Positions 22,401 through 35,700 of a stretch of DNA of 64,000 bases are shown piece by piece. The first letter of the stretch is position 1, and each line of letters starts with the position of its first letter. Source of the stretch: Aphidius gifuensis (taxonomy: Eukaryota > Arthropoda > Insecta > Hymenoptera > Braconidae); NCBI RefSeq assembly GCF_014905175.1, contig NC_057792.1:4030001-4094000 (forward strand), in the 5' to 3' direction. The notes under the pieces were generated by a model. It was not told where the DNA came from, did not search any database, and worked only from the letters and a program-made list of their open reading frames with translations. Made by a program: the position numbers and the translations under genes.

Positions 22401-25400
22401 AGTAAAAAATATTTGCCATTAAAGTTACCAATTTAATTTATTTTTTTGTTTGTTTATTCATCTCAATGACAATTAAAAGAAAAAAAAAAAAATGTGTTTT
22501 GTCTTTAATATTTTGAGGTCGACTTGGCACCCTATTTAACAAAGAAATTTTATTAACAAGCTGCTGCTTTTAACAGCATCATCAACAGACGAGTGAAATA
22601 AATAAATATAGAAAAAAAAAAATAAATAATAATAAAAGAAAATTGAGTTAATTTTCCGGTGTAACGCGTGCTTGTACAAGGCCACTGTGCCACTCAACTC
22701 ACCCCTTTCAAACTAACACCACTTTACCACCCTCCAATTGGTAAGGAAAAAAAAAAAAAAAAAGCTCCAATCTCTTTTAGATATTGACCAAAGAATTTTC
22801 TTGTTTTATTTATTTTTTTTTTTGATTTTTTATATTGTCAATAAACAAAAGTATTTAGGAGGGGACTTAAAAACTTAATTATTAACTTACTTAAAAAAAA
22901 TTATTTCAACAAGATAAATTGATAAATATTAAAATTAACAAAATAAATTGAATGAAAATTAAACAAGAAATTAAGTAAATTAAATATTATATAAGTAAAA
23001 TAATTTAAATAGTTTGATCTATTGAAGTTCATGATAAAATAATTAAAATTGTCCAGTTTGTCATGACATTCTTAAACAGTGTGTCGCACGCTATTTTAAA
23101 ATAAAAAAATTATCTTAATGAACAACAATATATATTTATTATTAAACTTACAATAATTTAATGACACATTTTAATATAATATTTCTACATAAAAAAAATT
23201 TACTGGAAAAATACTTGTATATTTTGTTGAGAAATTGAATTTATTTTTGTCTTTTTACATTATGTTATTTTTAAGTACTAATTATTTCAATTGTTCGTCA
23301 TAATGTGTCTTAAGTAATTGTTCTTTATGACAATTTAAATTGATGCTATTTATATAAAAATCCAAATATAGAAATATACAAAGACATGACTATATTTATT
23401 ATTAAATTTCAACAAAAAAAAATTCAATCATTTATTTAAAAATAAATATGAAAATAAGATTGAGGAGTTTTTTCTATATATAAAAATTGGTATTCTTATT
23501 TCAAAGAAATTTAATTTCAATGATACCAAGTGTTTTTAAAATAATTTCGTTTTTAATTTCAAGTCTCGGTTGAAATTATTTGTAGATTTTGCTCAGAAAA
23601 AACTCGTAGGAAAATTTAATATAACGTGAAATGAATATTTTCAATAAAAAAGTAATATTAAGGTAATTTTATAAATAGAAAAAAATGTTGAAATATTAAT
23701 ATATGTTATTTAATTTCATACAATTCATTGTCGGTAAATTTTTTACGTACGTTATGTAGTATTATTAGTAGTATATAAGTCATAGACTTTTACGATTGGT
23801 GGCTTTTTTTTTTTCTCGTCAAACTTAAAAAACGAAAAAAAAAAAAAATGAAGAGCTTTCATCGACGGTTTCATTTATTTCACCTTCTTTTGAATGCAAG
23901 TAAGCTTGTCTATATGTGTGTGGCTTAATAAAAAGAGATGGAAATTTCAATTCTTGCTGAATAAAAAATAAAAAAAAGAAGAAAAAAAAACTAGTAAAAA
24001 GTTTATTCATAAACTCAGTCTATACGATGACGTAGATTGTACAAAGTAGACTACCTTTCTCCATTTATTATACTAGTCATATATATAATTTTTTTTTTTT
24101 TCATTTATATATCCATTCAACAAAACTTGTTGATAAAATTTTAAACAGATAAAAAAAATTATAATTCATAAACAGGTTGATGTATTAAAAAAAAAAAAAA
24201 GAAAACAATGCGCAAAGAAAAACTTTCTCATAACTGTATTTTTTAAACAAAAAAAAAGCAAGTTATGAAATTGATAAAAAAAAAATGTAAATCATGTATT
24301 AGTTTGTTACAGTTTTTACAATTTTTTTTTTTTTTTTTTTAACCCGCATTTTGACGTTCCCTTATCGAGCGTAATTTCATTCCCTGACGATAATTTTTCT
24401 GGAAAAAAAAGAGGGTAAAAAAATATACATATAGACAATATATATATAAAAAAAAAAAATAATGTATCGATTAAGCTCAACTTCCGCATTCTCAACCAGG
24501 TAATACGTTCCTTCCTTGAATATTTTTTTTTTTTTTTTTTTTTTCCAACCCCTGTTTGTTGAATTAATATTTTCCAAGTTTATATGTCTATATATATCGT
24601 TAAAAATCGCGTGTCATATTTATTTATTTTTCTACGACATTATTTTATATATATTTTATTTAAAATATTTTTATGATTATTATAATAAATAATAGGGGGT
24701 AGGGTAGGTGGATTATGTTGCGACAAAACACGCAGGGTCACCCTTATAAAAGTAACTATACACTCAATTCATTTTGACGTATTTTGTATATGTACAAACA
24801 TGTTTAACAGGTTTACATATATTAAATTTTTTATTCTTGAAAAGTTTTTAATTTACTCATATATATATAAATAAGAAAAAAAAAGAAATTTAATATTACA
24901 AGTTTTTTTTACATATACATGATGTGTAGTTGCAATCATGGATCATGTATACTTCACGTTATTTCAGCGTAAAAGTCAATGCGCCACGCCTGCATATTAT
25001 ACATACTACAGTGCATAATCAATGAATGACCGCGTGGTAGAGCAATGACACCGTAATACTTACTCTTTAATCAAAATAATAAAATTATTATTCTTTTTTT
25101 TATTTATTTATTTAATCAAAAATAAATATTGTTTTTTTTGTTGATAAAACGTTTGATATATTAAATAAAATCTATTAAATTTTTCAATTTATTAATTGAA
25201 TTTCTGTTTTTTTTTTTTTTTAAACGTATAAACATTTAAATTATTTTTTATAAATTGATTGAGATATTAAATAATGTCCTTGGACTAGAAATCATTATTT
25301 TTTTTTTTCCAATTTTTATAAAAAGTTTTATTCTTATTTTTTAATTATGGTTATATTTATAAGTTATAATTTTTTTTTTTTTACAGTCTGTCTAGTAAAA

Positions 25401-28400
25401 TATTTTAGTTTTAGATATTACGCGCGCTATGCTTATTATATATAGAGCTAATGCTCAAAAACGTCGGCGTGGTCGACGCACATTTATCGATCCTACGGGG
25501 CGTCGTCAGTTTTTGTTGAACCGAATGGTGGCTCCCTCTTCAATCATTTTTGTAGCTTTTAAAGCTTCACTATTAATGAAATATTTTTCTAATCATATAC
25601 GTAAATCCCTAAATAAATTTTGTAAAAACTTTGCTTTTGTTATACTAGTAGGTATATCTAAACAGACAAAAAAAAAAATTACAATAATAATACTTGTTTA
25701 TAGTTCGATTTCATCTTTTTTTTTTGCTTCCCCACTATAACGCCATTTTGCAACGAAATTCACCGAAGACACCGAGACAAACCGACCAATCCCAATACCG
25801 GCTTGCGAATATACCCCGTTCTATCTTTCTAACGTTAACGACGCAGATACCTCGACGTTTTCAAACTATGTTCACATGTGAACGTGTTTTTATTTTTTCT
25901 ATTTTTCTATATAATTTTAGTTGTTTTTTTTTTTTTTTTCTAAATTTAATTAATAATTATTCTATGAATATATCAAGACTGTATTATTGTTTTTTAAAAT
26001 ATTTAATTTTTTTGAGTGTGTGACTTGAGCTTTTAAAAGTGGTGTACTATTTTACGGATTTATTTGAGACATATTGTAAATGTTTGGGGAGGATTTGTGT
26101 CAGTGACTCTATAATGTGATTTTTTTTCAATTATATATTTATACCTTATCAACATATTTTTTTAAAAAATAAATTAGAGCTTTTTTTTTTTTTTTTAATA
26201 ATTATCGGTTTTTCAAAATTTCGGGCGTTGGTTTATTCAAAATTGTTGATTTTCATAAAAATTTATTGGAATTTTTTTTGTGCTATTATTAGTGCAATAA
26301 TAAAACATAATTTTTGGGCGTATTTTAATGGTATTTATATAAAGTGTTGAATCATGGTGGCTTGGCCAAAAAACGATGACGACAGGATCAAGCATGGCCG
26401 TTGTGCTTTCGGCAACATCCTGGGAGCGGTTTTCTTGCGTCATTATAAATGGACGTTTCAAAAAGCTTCAAATGAATATGGTTGATATTCATCAACATGT
26501 GTTATATATTTTCATATAAATTAATCAATTTAAATATCCTTTAAAATTGATAAATACATTTTAAAAATTTTAAATTTTAAAATAAAATTAGTAATAGTTT
26601 TTTTTGCTATGAAAAAAAATCTTCCGGCATTTGTAAATCAATGCTTCGTTTTCTATTTGGCTGATGAAGTATTCAAGAGATTGATTGATATCGTATTTCA
26701 CTGCAACTGTTGATTCGCGAGTACTAGATTTTTTTATTTTTATTGCTTAAAAAAAAAAAAAGTAGATAAATGAAAAAAAATTAAAGAAACGATGTGCGGC
26801 GACATTGCGTGCAGGTTGATTCGTTTGAAGGACAATCAAGGTCCTTTTATTTTTCATGAAATAAATCATTGACAATTAATTTTACTAATGTGCCAATTGA
26901 TTTTTTTTTTTTAAATTATAAACTTTAGTGTATTATTTTTTACACAATTGATCTTTCATGGTTTTTTTGTTTTTTTTTACAAATGAGTGACAAAATTCAT
27001 TGAAGCATTTTGTGATAATTGTTATTTCATTATGTGGATATCTGGAGAATTGATTGTGCTTGGAATTAATTTGATGAATCAGGTGAGAATTATTTAGAAA
27101 AAAAATTAAATTTAAAGCTTGTTTGGTACATTTTTTTTTTATTAAATGGCGTCATTTTTATAAAACATTATTAAAGTGCAGAAAATTATAGTAAAAATTT
27201 GAAATTTTCTGTGAAAAAATGCGGTGAAAAGTTTGAAATTTTATCTCTCTCAGTGTAGTCCCGATTCGTCCACACGAAAAAGCCCCGAGGGTCCATAATG
27301 GTTTGTTATTGATCTAACTCTCCGCGCCTTGCTTATACAATTTTCTTTCCTTGTCCTGCGTGCACATCTTCCTCGTTTGAACACAAGCCTTTGGCAATGT
27401 CCAAAATTGAAATAGACTTGAACAAGTTGTCTTTTGGCAGCCGCTATAACAAGAGGGTTGAAAAAATTGCAATATAATTTTTTTTTCTAGTAGAGAAAAA
27501 AAAAAAAAAACTGTTTGCCAAACATTGATTGAGATTTTGATTTATTTGTCATTTTATTTTACATTTATTGGTCAACTACTGTGAAAGGCTTTTCTGTGGT
27601 CACAGGGTTGTAATAATATTTCCATCATATTTTATTTTAATTAATTTTTATCAATATTTTAAATTGTCTATTCGTCAAATTTGATAACCACACAATTCAA
27701 TACAATCAACTAACGAAAAATCGAAATAAAAATATCAAATGTTAATTAACAATTTTTGAATATTATTTTGCATATTTGCTTTCATCAATTTTGACAGATA
27801 AAATGAGCTTTTTTATTTTAATATCAAAAAATTAAAAAGAAAAAAAAACTTTGAATTTTTTTAGCATCTCATTTTACAAAATGTTTTTCGTAAGGAAAAA
27901 AAAAAAACCAAACTTCAAAAGTATTAAGATTTTACTGAAGTGTCACACCTGCAACTTTCAACCACGTTTACCATGCTACAAAAATATATAAAATCTTTTT
28001 TTCATGATCCAAGACGTTGAAAGCTTTTTCTGTAAAGAAGAAAAACTTTAATCGTTTTAAAAATATAACCAAAGTTTTTTTGTTTAATATTTATTTTCAA
28101 AAATATAATTTACATTTACAAATATTCTTTTTACACTATAATTAATTTGTCGTATATTAAATTTATCAATTAAAATCACCAAAAATAAAATAAAAAAAAA
28201 GCTTGAAATTAAAATTAACAAGGAAATGAAGCAAAAAAAAAAAATACAAGTTAAACTAGTAAAAATAAATAAATAAATAAAATAAGGGAAGGAAATAAAT
28301 AATAACGAAGAAAAATTTTCAGTGGGGTTGGGCACACATGACCCTGAACCTAGCGTCGTTATGGGGGTGCTATATTCAGAGTAAAGAAGAGAGTAGAAAA

Positions 28401-29612
28401 TAGAGTATAGGATAGAAAATTTTAGGGGTTCAATATATATATATAAAAGAAAGAGAAGAATACTCTATGCAGAAAGTATTATATATATATGAAAATATAT
28501 ATAGGGGATGAATAAAGATAGAAAACACAAGACCTAGAGTTGCTCATGGGATCAATACTCTCGCGTCTTGTGATCATTCATCTTGCCACGCCCCTCTGCT
28601 CTTTCCACTTTCGCTGGATTGTCCTGTTCTTTCTACCCTTGGTTCTTGCTATTTCTTTCTTCTATTCACCCTTCGTCTAAACCCCCTTTTTTTACCTCCC
28701 CCCCATTACCACCCTTATGATGCCCATGTCCGTGATCATATATATATATATATAATTCCCCTCTTTCATTCTGATGCTCGACTCAGTGTGGCATCCTGCT
28801 TTTCGTACTAAATGAAAAATCCTGAAATTTCAAAATAAAAAAAACACATGATTTTTTGAGCTTTTTTTTATATACTTTGATGTATTTGTATCTTGATTTT
28901 GATTTTTTTTTTTCTTAATTTAATTACCTTGATTAGACATGTATTTTTTTTTTTTAAATACTGTTAAATAAAAATAAAATGTCAATAATATTGACTGAAA
29001 AATTAATTAACAATTTTTTAATTAAAAAGTAAATTAATATTTTTTTTTTAATTTGATATACAGTTTTAAAAATGAGGGGTATATGTAAGTTTGTAGGTAA
29101 TTTTTTTGGATGCTTCGAAATGCATTTGACAATTATTTAAATAAATTTTTAACAATAAACTATACAAGAGTTTTAAATGGCTTAAAGAAATCTGGCTTGG
29201 ACACGAGTACAGTTCAATAAATCTTCAAGAAAAATATTTGTAGAATGAAAAAAAAAAAAAAAAAAGCTCACTATTAACCGACTGATCAGATCAAGTATAT
29301 GGTCTGATAGAAAATTGAAAAAAAAAAACATCGGACAATCACTTGATACGTCATTTACTTTCTTCTCAGCAATTTTTTTTTTTTTTTCCTCCTTATTCTG
29401 CATTATTTCTTTTTTCCCATTCACAAATCGAAAGCTTTTATATATTTGAAATTGAGATTTTACAGGTCAGAGAACTGTCGGTTAAAAATGACAATCTAAG
29501 ATAAATTTTTTATCATAAATATTCTTTTTTTTTTTTTACATAAATAATAATATATTTCATCTAAAATGTTAAATCAAAAAAAAATATATATATTTGACTA
29601 TTATATCAAATG

Positions 29613-29646
<34 letters not shown>

Positions 29647-29756
29647 ATAGAAATGGCCTTTTCACAACCGAACGATGACTGGAGTGACATTCAAGACTGG
29701 TCACATCCGATGGCTAAACTTCAGCGATACGCAGGCATTCAAGCACAGCAAAATAG
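16415..29756 (+). CDS. 5' part of a long-intron gene, product unknown (partial)
   Basis: Exon 1 is 16415-16421 (ATG GCG G|GTGAGT), exon 2 is 16512-16556 (after GGGTTTCAG, ending in C|GTGAGT) and exon 3 is 29651-29756 (after a 24-base T run ending ATAG, donor AG|GTACGT). The phases 1, 1 and 2 join to give MADISYLQNEDVEDTDEQ, then MAFSQPNDDWSDIQDWSHPM and AKLQRYAGIQAQQN. The acidic, Q/D-rich N terminus suggests an intracellular protein without a signal peptide. I do not recognise the family. The next exon must begin with one base; none can be assigned with confidence here (a candidate is at 33116). Exon 3 has its own ATG (29653) and could start a shorter form. A caution: exon 3 is also fully open in the next frame (KWPFHNRTMTG...); I chose the frame that agrees with exon 2. 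Confidence 0.55.
16663..16679. repeat. CT microsatellite
   Basis: About eight CT dinucleotides just downstream of exon 2. Confidence 0.8.
20648..21270. repeat. Array of direct and inverted copies of a repeat of about 140-160 bp
   Basis: The unit begins with AACTATGATGGGGTTGAGCC and continues through ATCCTCGTAATTTTTTT, TAGGATCTAAGCTAATTTAG and GAAATGGTCAAAAGGGGGTA. Copies in plus orientation start near 20650, 20810 and 20958. From about 21034 the same sequence runs in the opposite orientation: a short head piece, a complete copy (about 21080-21205) and a tail half (to about 21270). The copies differ by scattered substitutions. The arrangement would fold into a long hairpin. This suggests a foldback or MITE-like non-autonomous element, or a local satellite. 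No coding capacity. Confidence 0.85.
21538..21562. repeat. GAT trinucleotide microsatellite
   Basis: About eight GAT units; the apparent minus-strand His/Ile runs over it are artefacts of the repeat. Confidence 0.85.
22132..22190 (+). other. GC-richer exon-like patch
   Basis: GCCATGGCGTTAGTTCGAAC opens a frame (MALVRTGRQIRTSYLKNTT) that would reach a weak donor, CTG|GTTATT, in phase 1. That is the phase needed by the exon at 29651. An alternative first exon is possible but the donor is poor. Confidence 0.2.
26340..26465. other. GC-richer island open in several frames
   Basis: About 120 bp of near-50% GC. Plus-strand frames read MVAWPKNDDDRIKHGRCAFG and, one frame over, SSMAVVLSATSWERFSC. 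The minus strand reads MKRPFIMTQENRSQDVAEST. With all frames open and no clear splice sites the coding case cannot be made. It may be a conserved regulatory element. Confidence 0.25.
27032..27082 (+). other. Possible alternative leader exon end with donor CAG|GTGAGA
   Basis: A good plus-strand donor follows GATGAATCAG. The upstream sequence lacks a pyrimidine tract, so this is not a recursive site. It fits the 3' end of an alternative first exon 2.6 kb before exon 3 at 29651, which carries its own ATG. A 17-codon frame (MWISGELIVLGINLMNQ) ends at the donor in phase 0, not the phase required by exon 3, so a non-coding leader is more likely. Confidence 0.3.
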
Positions 29757-32700
29757 GTACGTTTATTAAAATAATACATAAATTAATAATTAAAAATATA
29801 TTAAAAAATAGTATAATAATTTACATAACTAGAAACAAAGTAGGAAGTTAATTTGTAATTTTTTACTCTTATGAGATAATACAAAATAATTAAGTTGATA
29901 CATAAAAGAGCACATCCAAATATACACGGTGTGTCAGCGTCGTGGCATCCCCCTCATCTTCTTCTCCTTCTTTTTATTTTTATATATTTATTTATGATTA
30001 TTATTGTCGTCGTTTTAACTTGCCGACCTGAGGTCAACGTCATCAAAACGCAACTAGGCGCCGTTGATGTTCACTCGGCCAAACATCAACCAATAATATC
30101 GTCTCAAAACCTAAATTCTTGGCATTTATTTTTATTTGATATATAAATGCAAGTGGGAGAATAGAATAGAGAGCTTTACGATACAGTAGATTGTCACGGG
30201 ATTTTTATTTAGTTTGTCTCGACATTGTGACCTCTTTAATTTAGTTTTTATTTTTATTTTAATATATATTTTAAAACCTAGTAAAACATTTTTTTATGAG
30301 ACCACTGGTACATTAAATGTTAAATTCTTTAAACATTAAGTTGAAAATTTTATAGAAAAGATATTATTTTTTTTTATATTTAAAAGATAAGAATTGTTTG
30401 ATATATAGAAAGTTACTTGTCCAATCATGCCAATGGAAATGTTTTTTTTTTTAATGTTAAAAAAAAAAGCTGCTACTGTTAACAAATTCTATGCCTATTT
30501 TCTTGACTCGTTGTCTTTTTGGTTTTTCTTTTCTCTAGAAATTTTACATTTTTTATTATTTCTTGGAGTATTATTTGTGAGGGTTAAAAATCCAGCAACT
30601 TGAATAAGAAAAAAAAAAAAAATTTATATCCCTCTTTTCTCAGAAGCTTTTTTTTTGATTTTTTATTCTTTTTCCTCGAGACAGGTTCTTTGGCTTGCTT
30701 TTTCATCGTAAATTTTTTTTTTTTCTATTTTATTCGTTGCCACGTCGTTTTCAGTTTGGTCGACGGCCCCGTTACGTTTCGTGTTAGCTAAGAGTAGGGA
30801 CTAGACACTCAAGCGTTTGGATTTGGATTTAGAAAATAAAAGAGACAAGATAAAATATATATGTATATATAATAAAATAGTTGTTCGTGTTATAATATTT
30901 TGGGAAATGCTAGATGCCAAACCACCACCACCAACATGATCACCCACATCACTGTTGCAAGACTTAAACTGGAAAGACAAACTGAAGAATCAGTGGAAAA
31001 TCTTATGTATATCAGTATATAGCTAACTATAAAATTTTTAGATGGACTTTGTATCGTCTATGTCAGTTTTTTTTTTTTTTATACTCATTTTCCAAGTATC
31101 TGTTTTTACATCGGTCCAGTAATAGTAACCGTCTACGTGCCGTCTGGCTATACAATATATACTTCCTCCTTTTGAACGTGTATATATTAAAACTTTCTTA
31201 TTTTTTTTTTTTTTGTACACTTAATAATAATTACTGTGTTATACTCGAGATATTTTTCATAAATTAAATCTTCAAACTAACTTGTTTAGAATTATATTTA
31301 AAATCATATATAAAAATACATAAAAGCTTTTTCATTTTAAAACTTTATGAAAATAATTTTCAAATATAATAATATATAGTTAATAATTTTTATATACATA
31401 TTTTAATATTTATAAAAATTGTAATTATTTTATCTTTAAAGTTTGTCATTGCCATACATAGTCAATAACATTTCCTGGTCTTTGATTAAGCTATTCAATT
31501 TCATCTTATCTATTACATGTCGCACTATGAATGAATTGCAGTAGGTTACAAATAGGTTTGTCAAATATATACTTTACACATGAATATATACTTGAAATAT
31601 ATATTATAGGCAATGAAGTAACACCACCTGCATTTACCCTACAGTTATTTTTAATATTTTTTTTTTTTTTTTATCTTTAAAAATATTCAGGAAACTTGAT
31701 TCAACCTACAAACACTCAAGTTACACTTTACATACCCATTCAATCTAGTCACCCAGACTTCTATTCAACTTAATCAATATTTAAATGATATTTTAACATA
31801 TCTATTTTCATATATTATTCAATAATTATTATTATTATTTTCATATACATTAAAATTTATTTATAGATTTCTATTTATATTTATAGCTCATTGTAAATAT
31901 CAATTGACAATTGTATACTGAAAAATATTAATTAATAATTTATATATAATATACAATTTAAATTTACAAAATTTTGATATTATAGGATGAGCAAATGTTT
32001 GAAGACTTTAAAAAAGAGAAAGGTCTATATATAAAAAGAGAAAGAGATAAAAAAAAAATTATATATATAAGCAGCCGGCTGTCGGCTTTCCGCACCCGTC
32101 TCCCTTTTTTTTTTTCATCCCACCCTAATTTTTCATCTTTCTAATTCTGTCTCCGTTTAACAACATCGAAAAAGCTGAATTCATATCCTGTATATATGTG
32201 TACATAAACTTGCTGCATGCATATAAAATTCACCTCGGTTTTTACTATATACATGTACAAGGTTTGTCTCATCGTGATACAAATGTGCAGGGTTGATGTG
32301 TATAGTAATCCTTGGTGTGTATGCATTTTACGACCCTAAAATATTTTACTGGAACGTACGTGTTAGCAATGGGGGCAGGTGTGTACCCTACGTGCCCGCT
32401 TAAAAACACCCAGTCAACGAAAAAAGATTGAGAGAGTTTTGCTTACTGACAATGCTATAGTGAGTAAGTGAGAGACTATTTTATTATATACATATGAAAT
32501 ATAAAAATTTAGCGCGTGCCGCCGTCGACCATCCGGAGGCCAGGTGTAGACTTTTATCCAATTTTTTTTTTTTCTTTCACTCTGTCTCTTGTACAACAAC
32601 CTCGCTGATTCTTTTTTTTTTTGGTTTTGTTTGACTTGGGGTGACGAACTTCTCCCTACTATAATATTTCGCGATTCGTCTCTATATATCCAAAGAGGAG

Positions 32701-35700
32701 AAAATAAATAAATAATCGGGGTTTTTTTTTTTTTTTTCTATATATGATTTTTGATCCTTAATGCACATGGATAACTGCAGTTTCTAGGGGGTTGATGGCA
32801 ATATCGACAGACATTAAAAACTGACATTTTTCGGTGGTTTTTATTTGTTTGTTTGTTTGAAGAATAGATTTTATTTTTTTTCTATCGGTTTATATAAATA
32901 AAATAGGATCTTGCATCTGTATGCACTAAATAATTTTGATTTTAGTCCTGATTTTATATAGACTAAATTTATTTAGACATATTTTGTTTTATATCAAATA
33001 AACTTGAGTATTTTTATTACAACAAAATGAATAGCCTGATGATTATAAAATTCAGTATGAAAAATAAAAATTAAATTGAATTTTGACTGATTTCCTGAAT
33101 TCAATAGTTGTAAGAAGCGCACGCCCATTCGGAAATGGCGTCGCTGTCTGCCTTATCGTCAAAGGGCGTTACTCTGGAAGTCTATGAAGTACCCCTCTAT
33201 TACTGCATCATCAATGATCTGAAAAAAAAAAAAAAAAAAATTATATAAGAAACTTAGAATATTTCATCTCCTCTCGTTTAAAATGCATTTTTCGACGAAA
33301 TTTAATCTCCGCAAGCTCGAAAATGAATCTACATATGATATAACGACTATCAACAGAAGATATATATTTTTTTAAAATTATTTTTCAATCTTCAATATTT
33401 TTTTTAATATAAGAAAATAGTTTAAAGTGACTTTGATTATTTGATAACGAAACTCTTTTAATAATAAATTAATTTTGACGTAATAATGAGTTGAGGGTTT
33501 AGCTAAAGTGCTTCTTGTCTAGAAATGTCTTTCGTTGGAAACTACCCCTTATATATTTTGAAGATTATTAAATTATTTTTCATACTGACGAGGTTGACCC
33601 CATCCTGTCTACATTAAAATTATTAAAAAATTAATTATACATACAATATATACTTTTAAAAAGTAAAAGATCATTTTTCAAAGTGCACTGAAAATTTTAT
33701 TGATCATTTTTTATATTAAATTGACAATTCAATCATTTTGGGTGGTCTTGGAATTTATGTAGGGTGATTTTTTGACCTCATCAATTTTTCATTTTGATGT
33801 TGGACCACTTTCGATGACTATATATACCCTTTTTGACTAAATTATCTCTTGTTTTATATGCGGTTTTTTAAAAAACAATTTTTCCAAGTATTAAACTGGT
33901 TATCTCTTGGTAGGTTTTATTTTAAAAAATTCTTTTTTTTTTTATTATTAGAGCCTTTTGAGATTGTTGTGTTCTGACTAGACTTTTTTTTTTTATTTTT
34001 TCATTGGACTTGTTGTCTGGACCTGACGAAGTAGCTAAGGGAGTTATCGTGTTACTAGTTTAGGTCTCGTATTAAGCTCTTGTGGTAACCGAATATATCT
34101 TTATCCAAATAGCAGTCAAAAAATATTTTGATAATCATCAAATTCAATCGATGAACTGTGTATTACTAGTTTCGCTTCTGGATGGTCCGCCAAAATAATC
34201 AGTGTCTCTCAACGAATTTTTTTTTTTTTTCAAATTTTTATTTAAACAAACAGAAAAAGTAGCTTTTTTTAAACTTCAATTGAAATTTAAATTAATGCCA
34301 ATATATTTTAAAGTTATAAAAATTTATTTCATCGCATCAAAAGTAAAAGCCAATATATTGTTTAACCGTATACTTTAATTTAACTCGATATTCACAAATC
34401 GATTTTCGTACAATTTCAATTTTCGACTTTACTCATTCTTTTTTTTTTTATCTTTTGGCCCTTTTGTGCATCACAATCAAATGTATATCCTCTCCATGAA
34501 CAACACCCATTTTATTCTCTCTTATATTTTTTTTTTTTCTCTTGCTCGGATACCCATCGGATCACAAGCATATTATTTGGCCAGCTGTCGCATCCTTTTG
34601 CCTAAATTTCATCCTGAACTTACTGCAATTCCTGGAAAAATTTTCCATCCGTGGTTTATATTTTTTTTTTTTACGTTTCTGTTTGTTTTTCATATCATTC
34701 TCGTTATTATGATTATCACTGAAGTGCAAAATAATCGGGTATATAATTAAATAAATTGACCTGGAAAATTAATTTTCAAAAATTCACAAGGCTTTTAAAA
34801 TTGGAGAAGATTTTTTTTTTTCCATTTGGAAAGATACTTGGGGGTGCTGCAGTTATTAAAATGACCTATTTAAGTTACACCCTATTATATTTATTTAATT
34901 CATATTTGTGTTATGAAAAAATAAAATGTACTCTGTGCTTTTTTTTTTTATTTTCAATTTTATATGATATTTTATATATGTAAGAAAATACACAGCCATA
35001 TACTTAAAAATGAAGTAGGGTAGAAAAATAAATGTACGCCCTACAGGACAGCTGCATCATCATGAAGAAGATACTGGAGTTTAAAATTGTGGCACGAGCC
35101 TTAATGGCATGTGTTTCATTTTATTTCTTTCTTACTTATTTAATTTTTAACTTTGTCTTATGCATTTAATACACAATCCGAGCTTTCATTTATTCCCCTT
35201 TCATTTCTTTTTTTTTCTTTTTGCCCACCTCAACCCTTTTAAATATATATATATATTTTTTTTTCCTTTCTTTTTAGCAATATCAATTCTTCAACTTCTT
35301 TACAACTTCCTAAACATCTGTCTTAAATTATAATTTTTTACTATTTTTTTATATTCTTCAAAATTTGATGATTATTTACTTCATTTTTATTCAAAAAAAT
35401 ACCAATTTTTACCAATTTCAAGGTGTTTAAAATCGTGTTCCCTTTTTTTAAAATAAAATTTCATAGAAAAAATTAAATATACTAGATAAATTATTAAATA
35501 TAATGAAATAATGGAATTTAATAAAATTTCTATTATTAATTTTTTGACTTAATCTATAAACAACTTTCGATAAATAATTTATTTTCTTATTGAAATGATT
35601 GAGCCAATTGCATGTTTATTTTGTGTTGGCAATGATGATCAGAGTGAATAAATGCAGCAAGTGATGATGAAGCAAGACGAGACGATTCTTGAGCAGGGGG

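Larger units (their letters stand above)
16557..29650 (+). other. First long intron (13 kb)
   Basis: AT-rich, dominated by T runs of 10-20 bases. It contains the repeat array at 20648-21270, a GAT microsatellite at 21538, and GC-richer islands near 16840-16890, 17240-17310, 20160-20220, 22120-22190, 25450-25540, 25740-25870, 26340-26460 and 27250-27470. No clean recursive splice site was seen in it. Confidence 0.5.

Noticed and set aside
24490..24510. CTCAACCAG|GTAATA as a third recursive splice site
   Set aside because: No pyrimidine tract precedes the AG.
25429..25740. 103-residue frame with an Arg-rich start (RANAQKRRRGRRTF)
   Set aside because: Only a short GC patch is protein-like. The remainder is T-rich, and no splice site links the patch to an exon.
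33580..33615. GAGGTTGACCCCATCCTG resembling the array unit at 20648
   Set aside because: Only a short, imperfect match to the reverse complement; too weak to call another copy.
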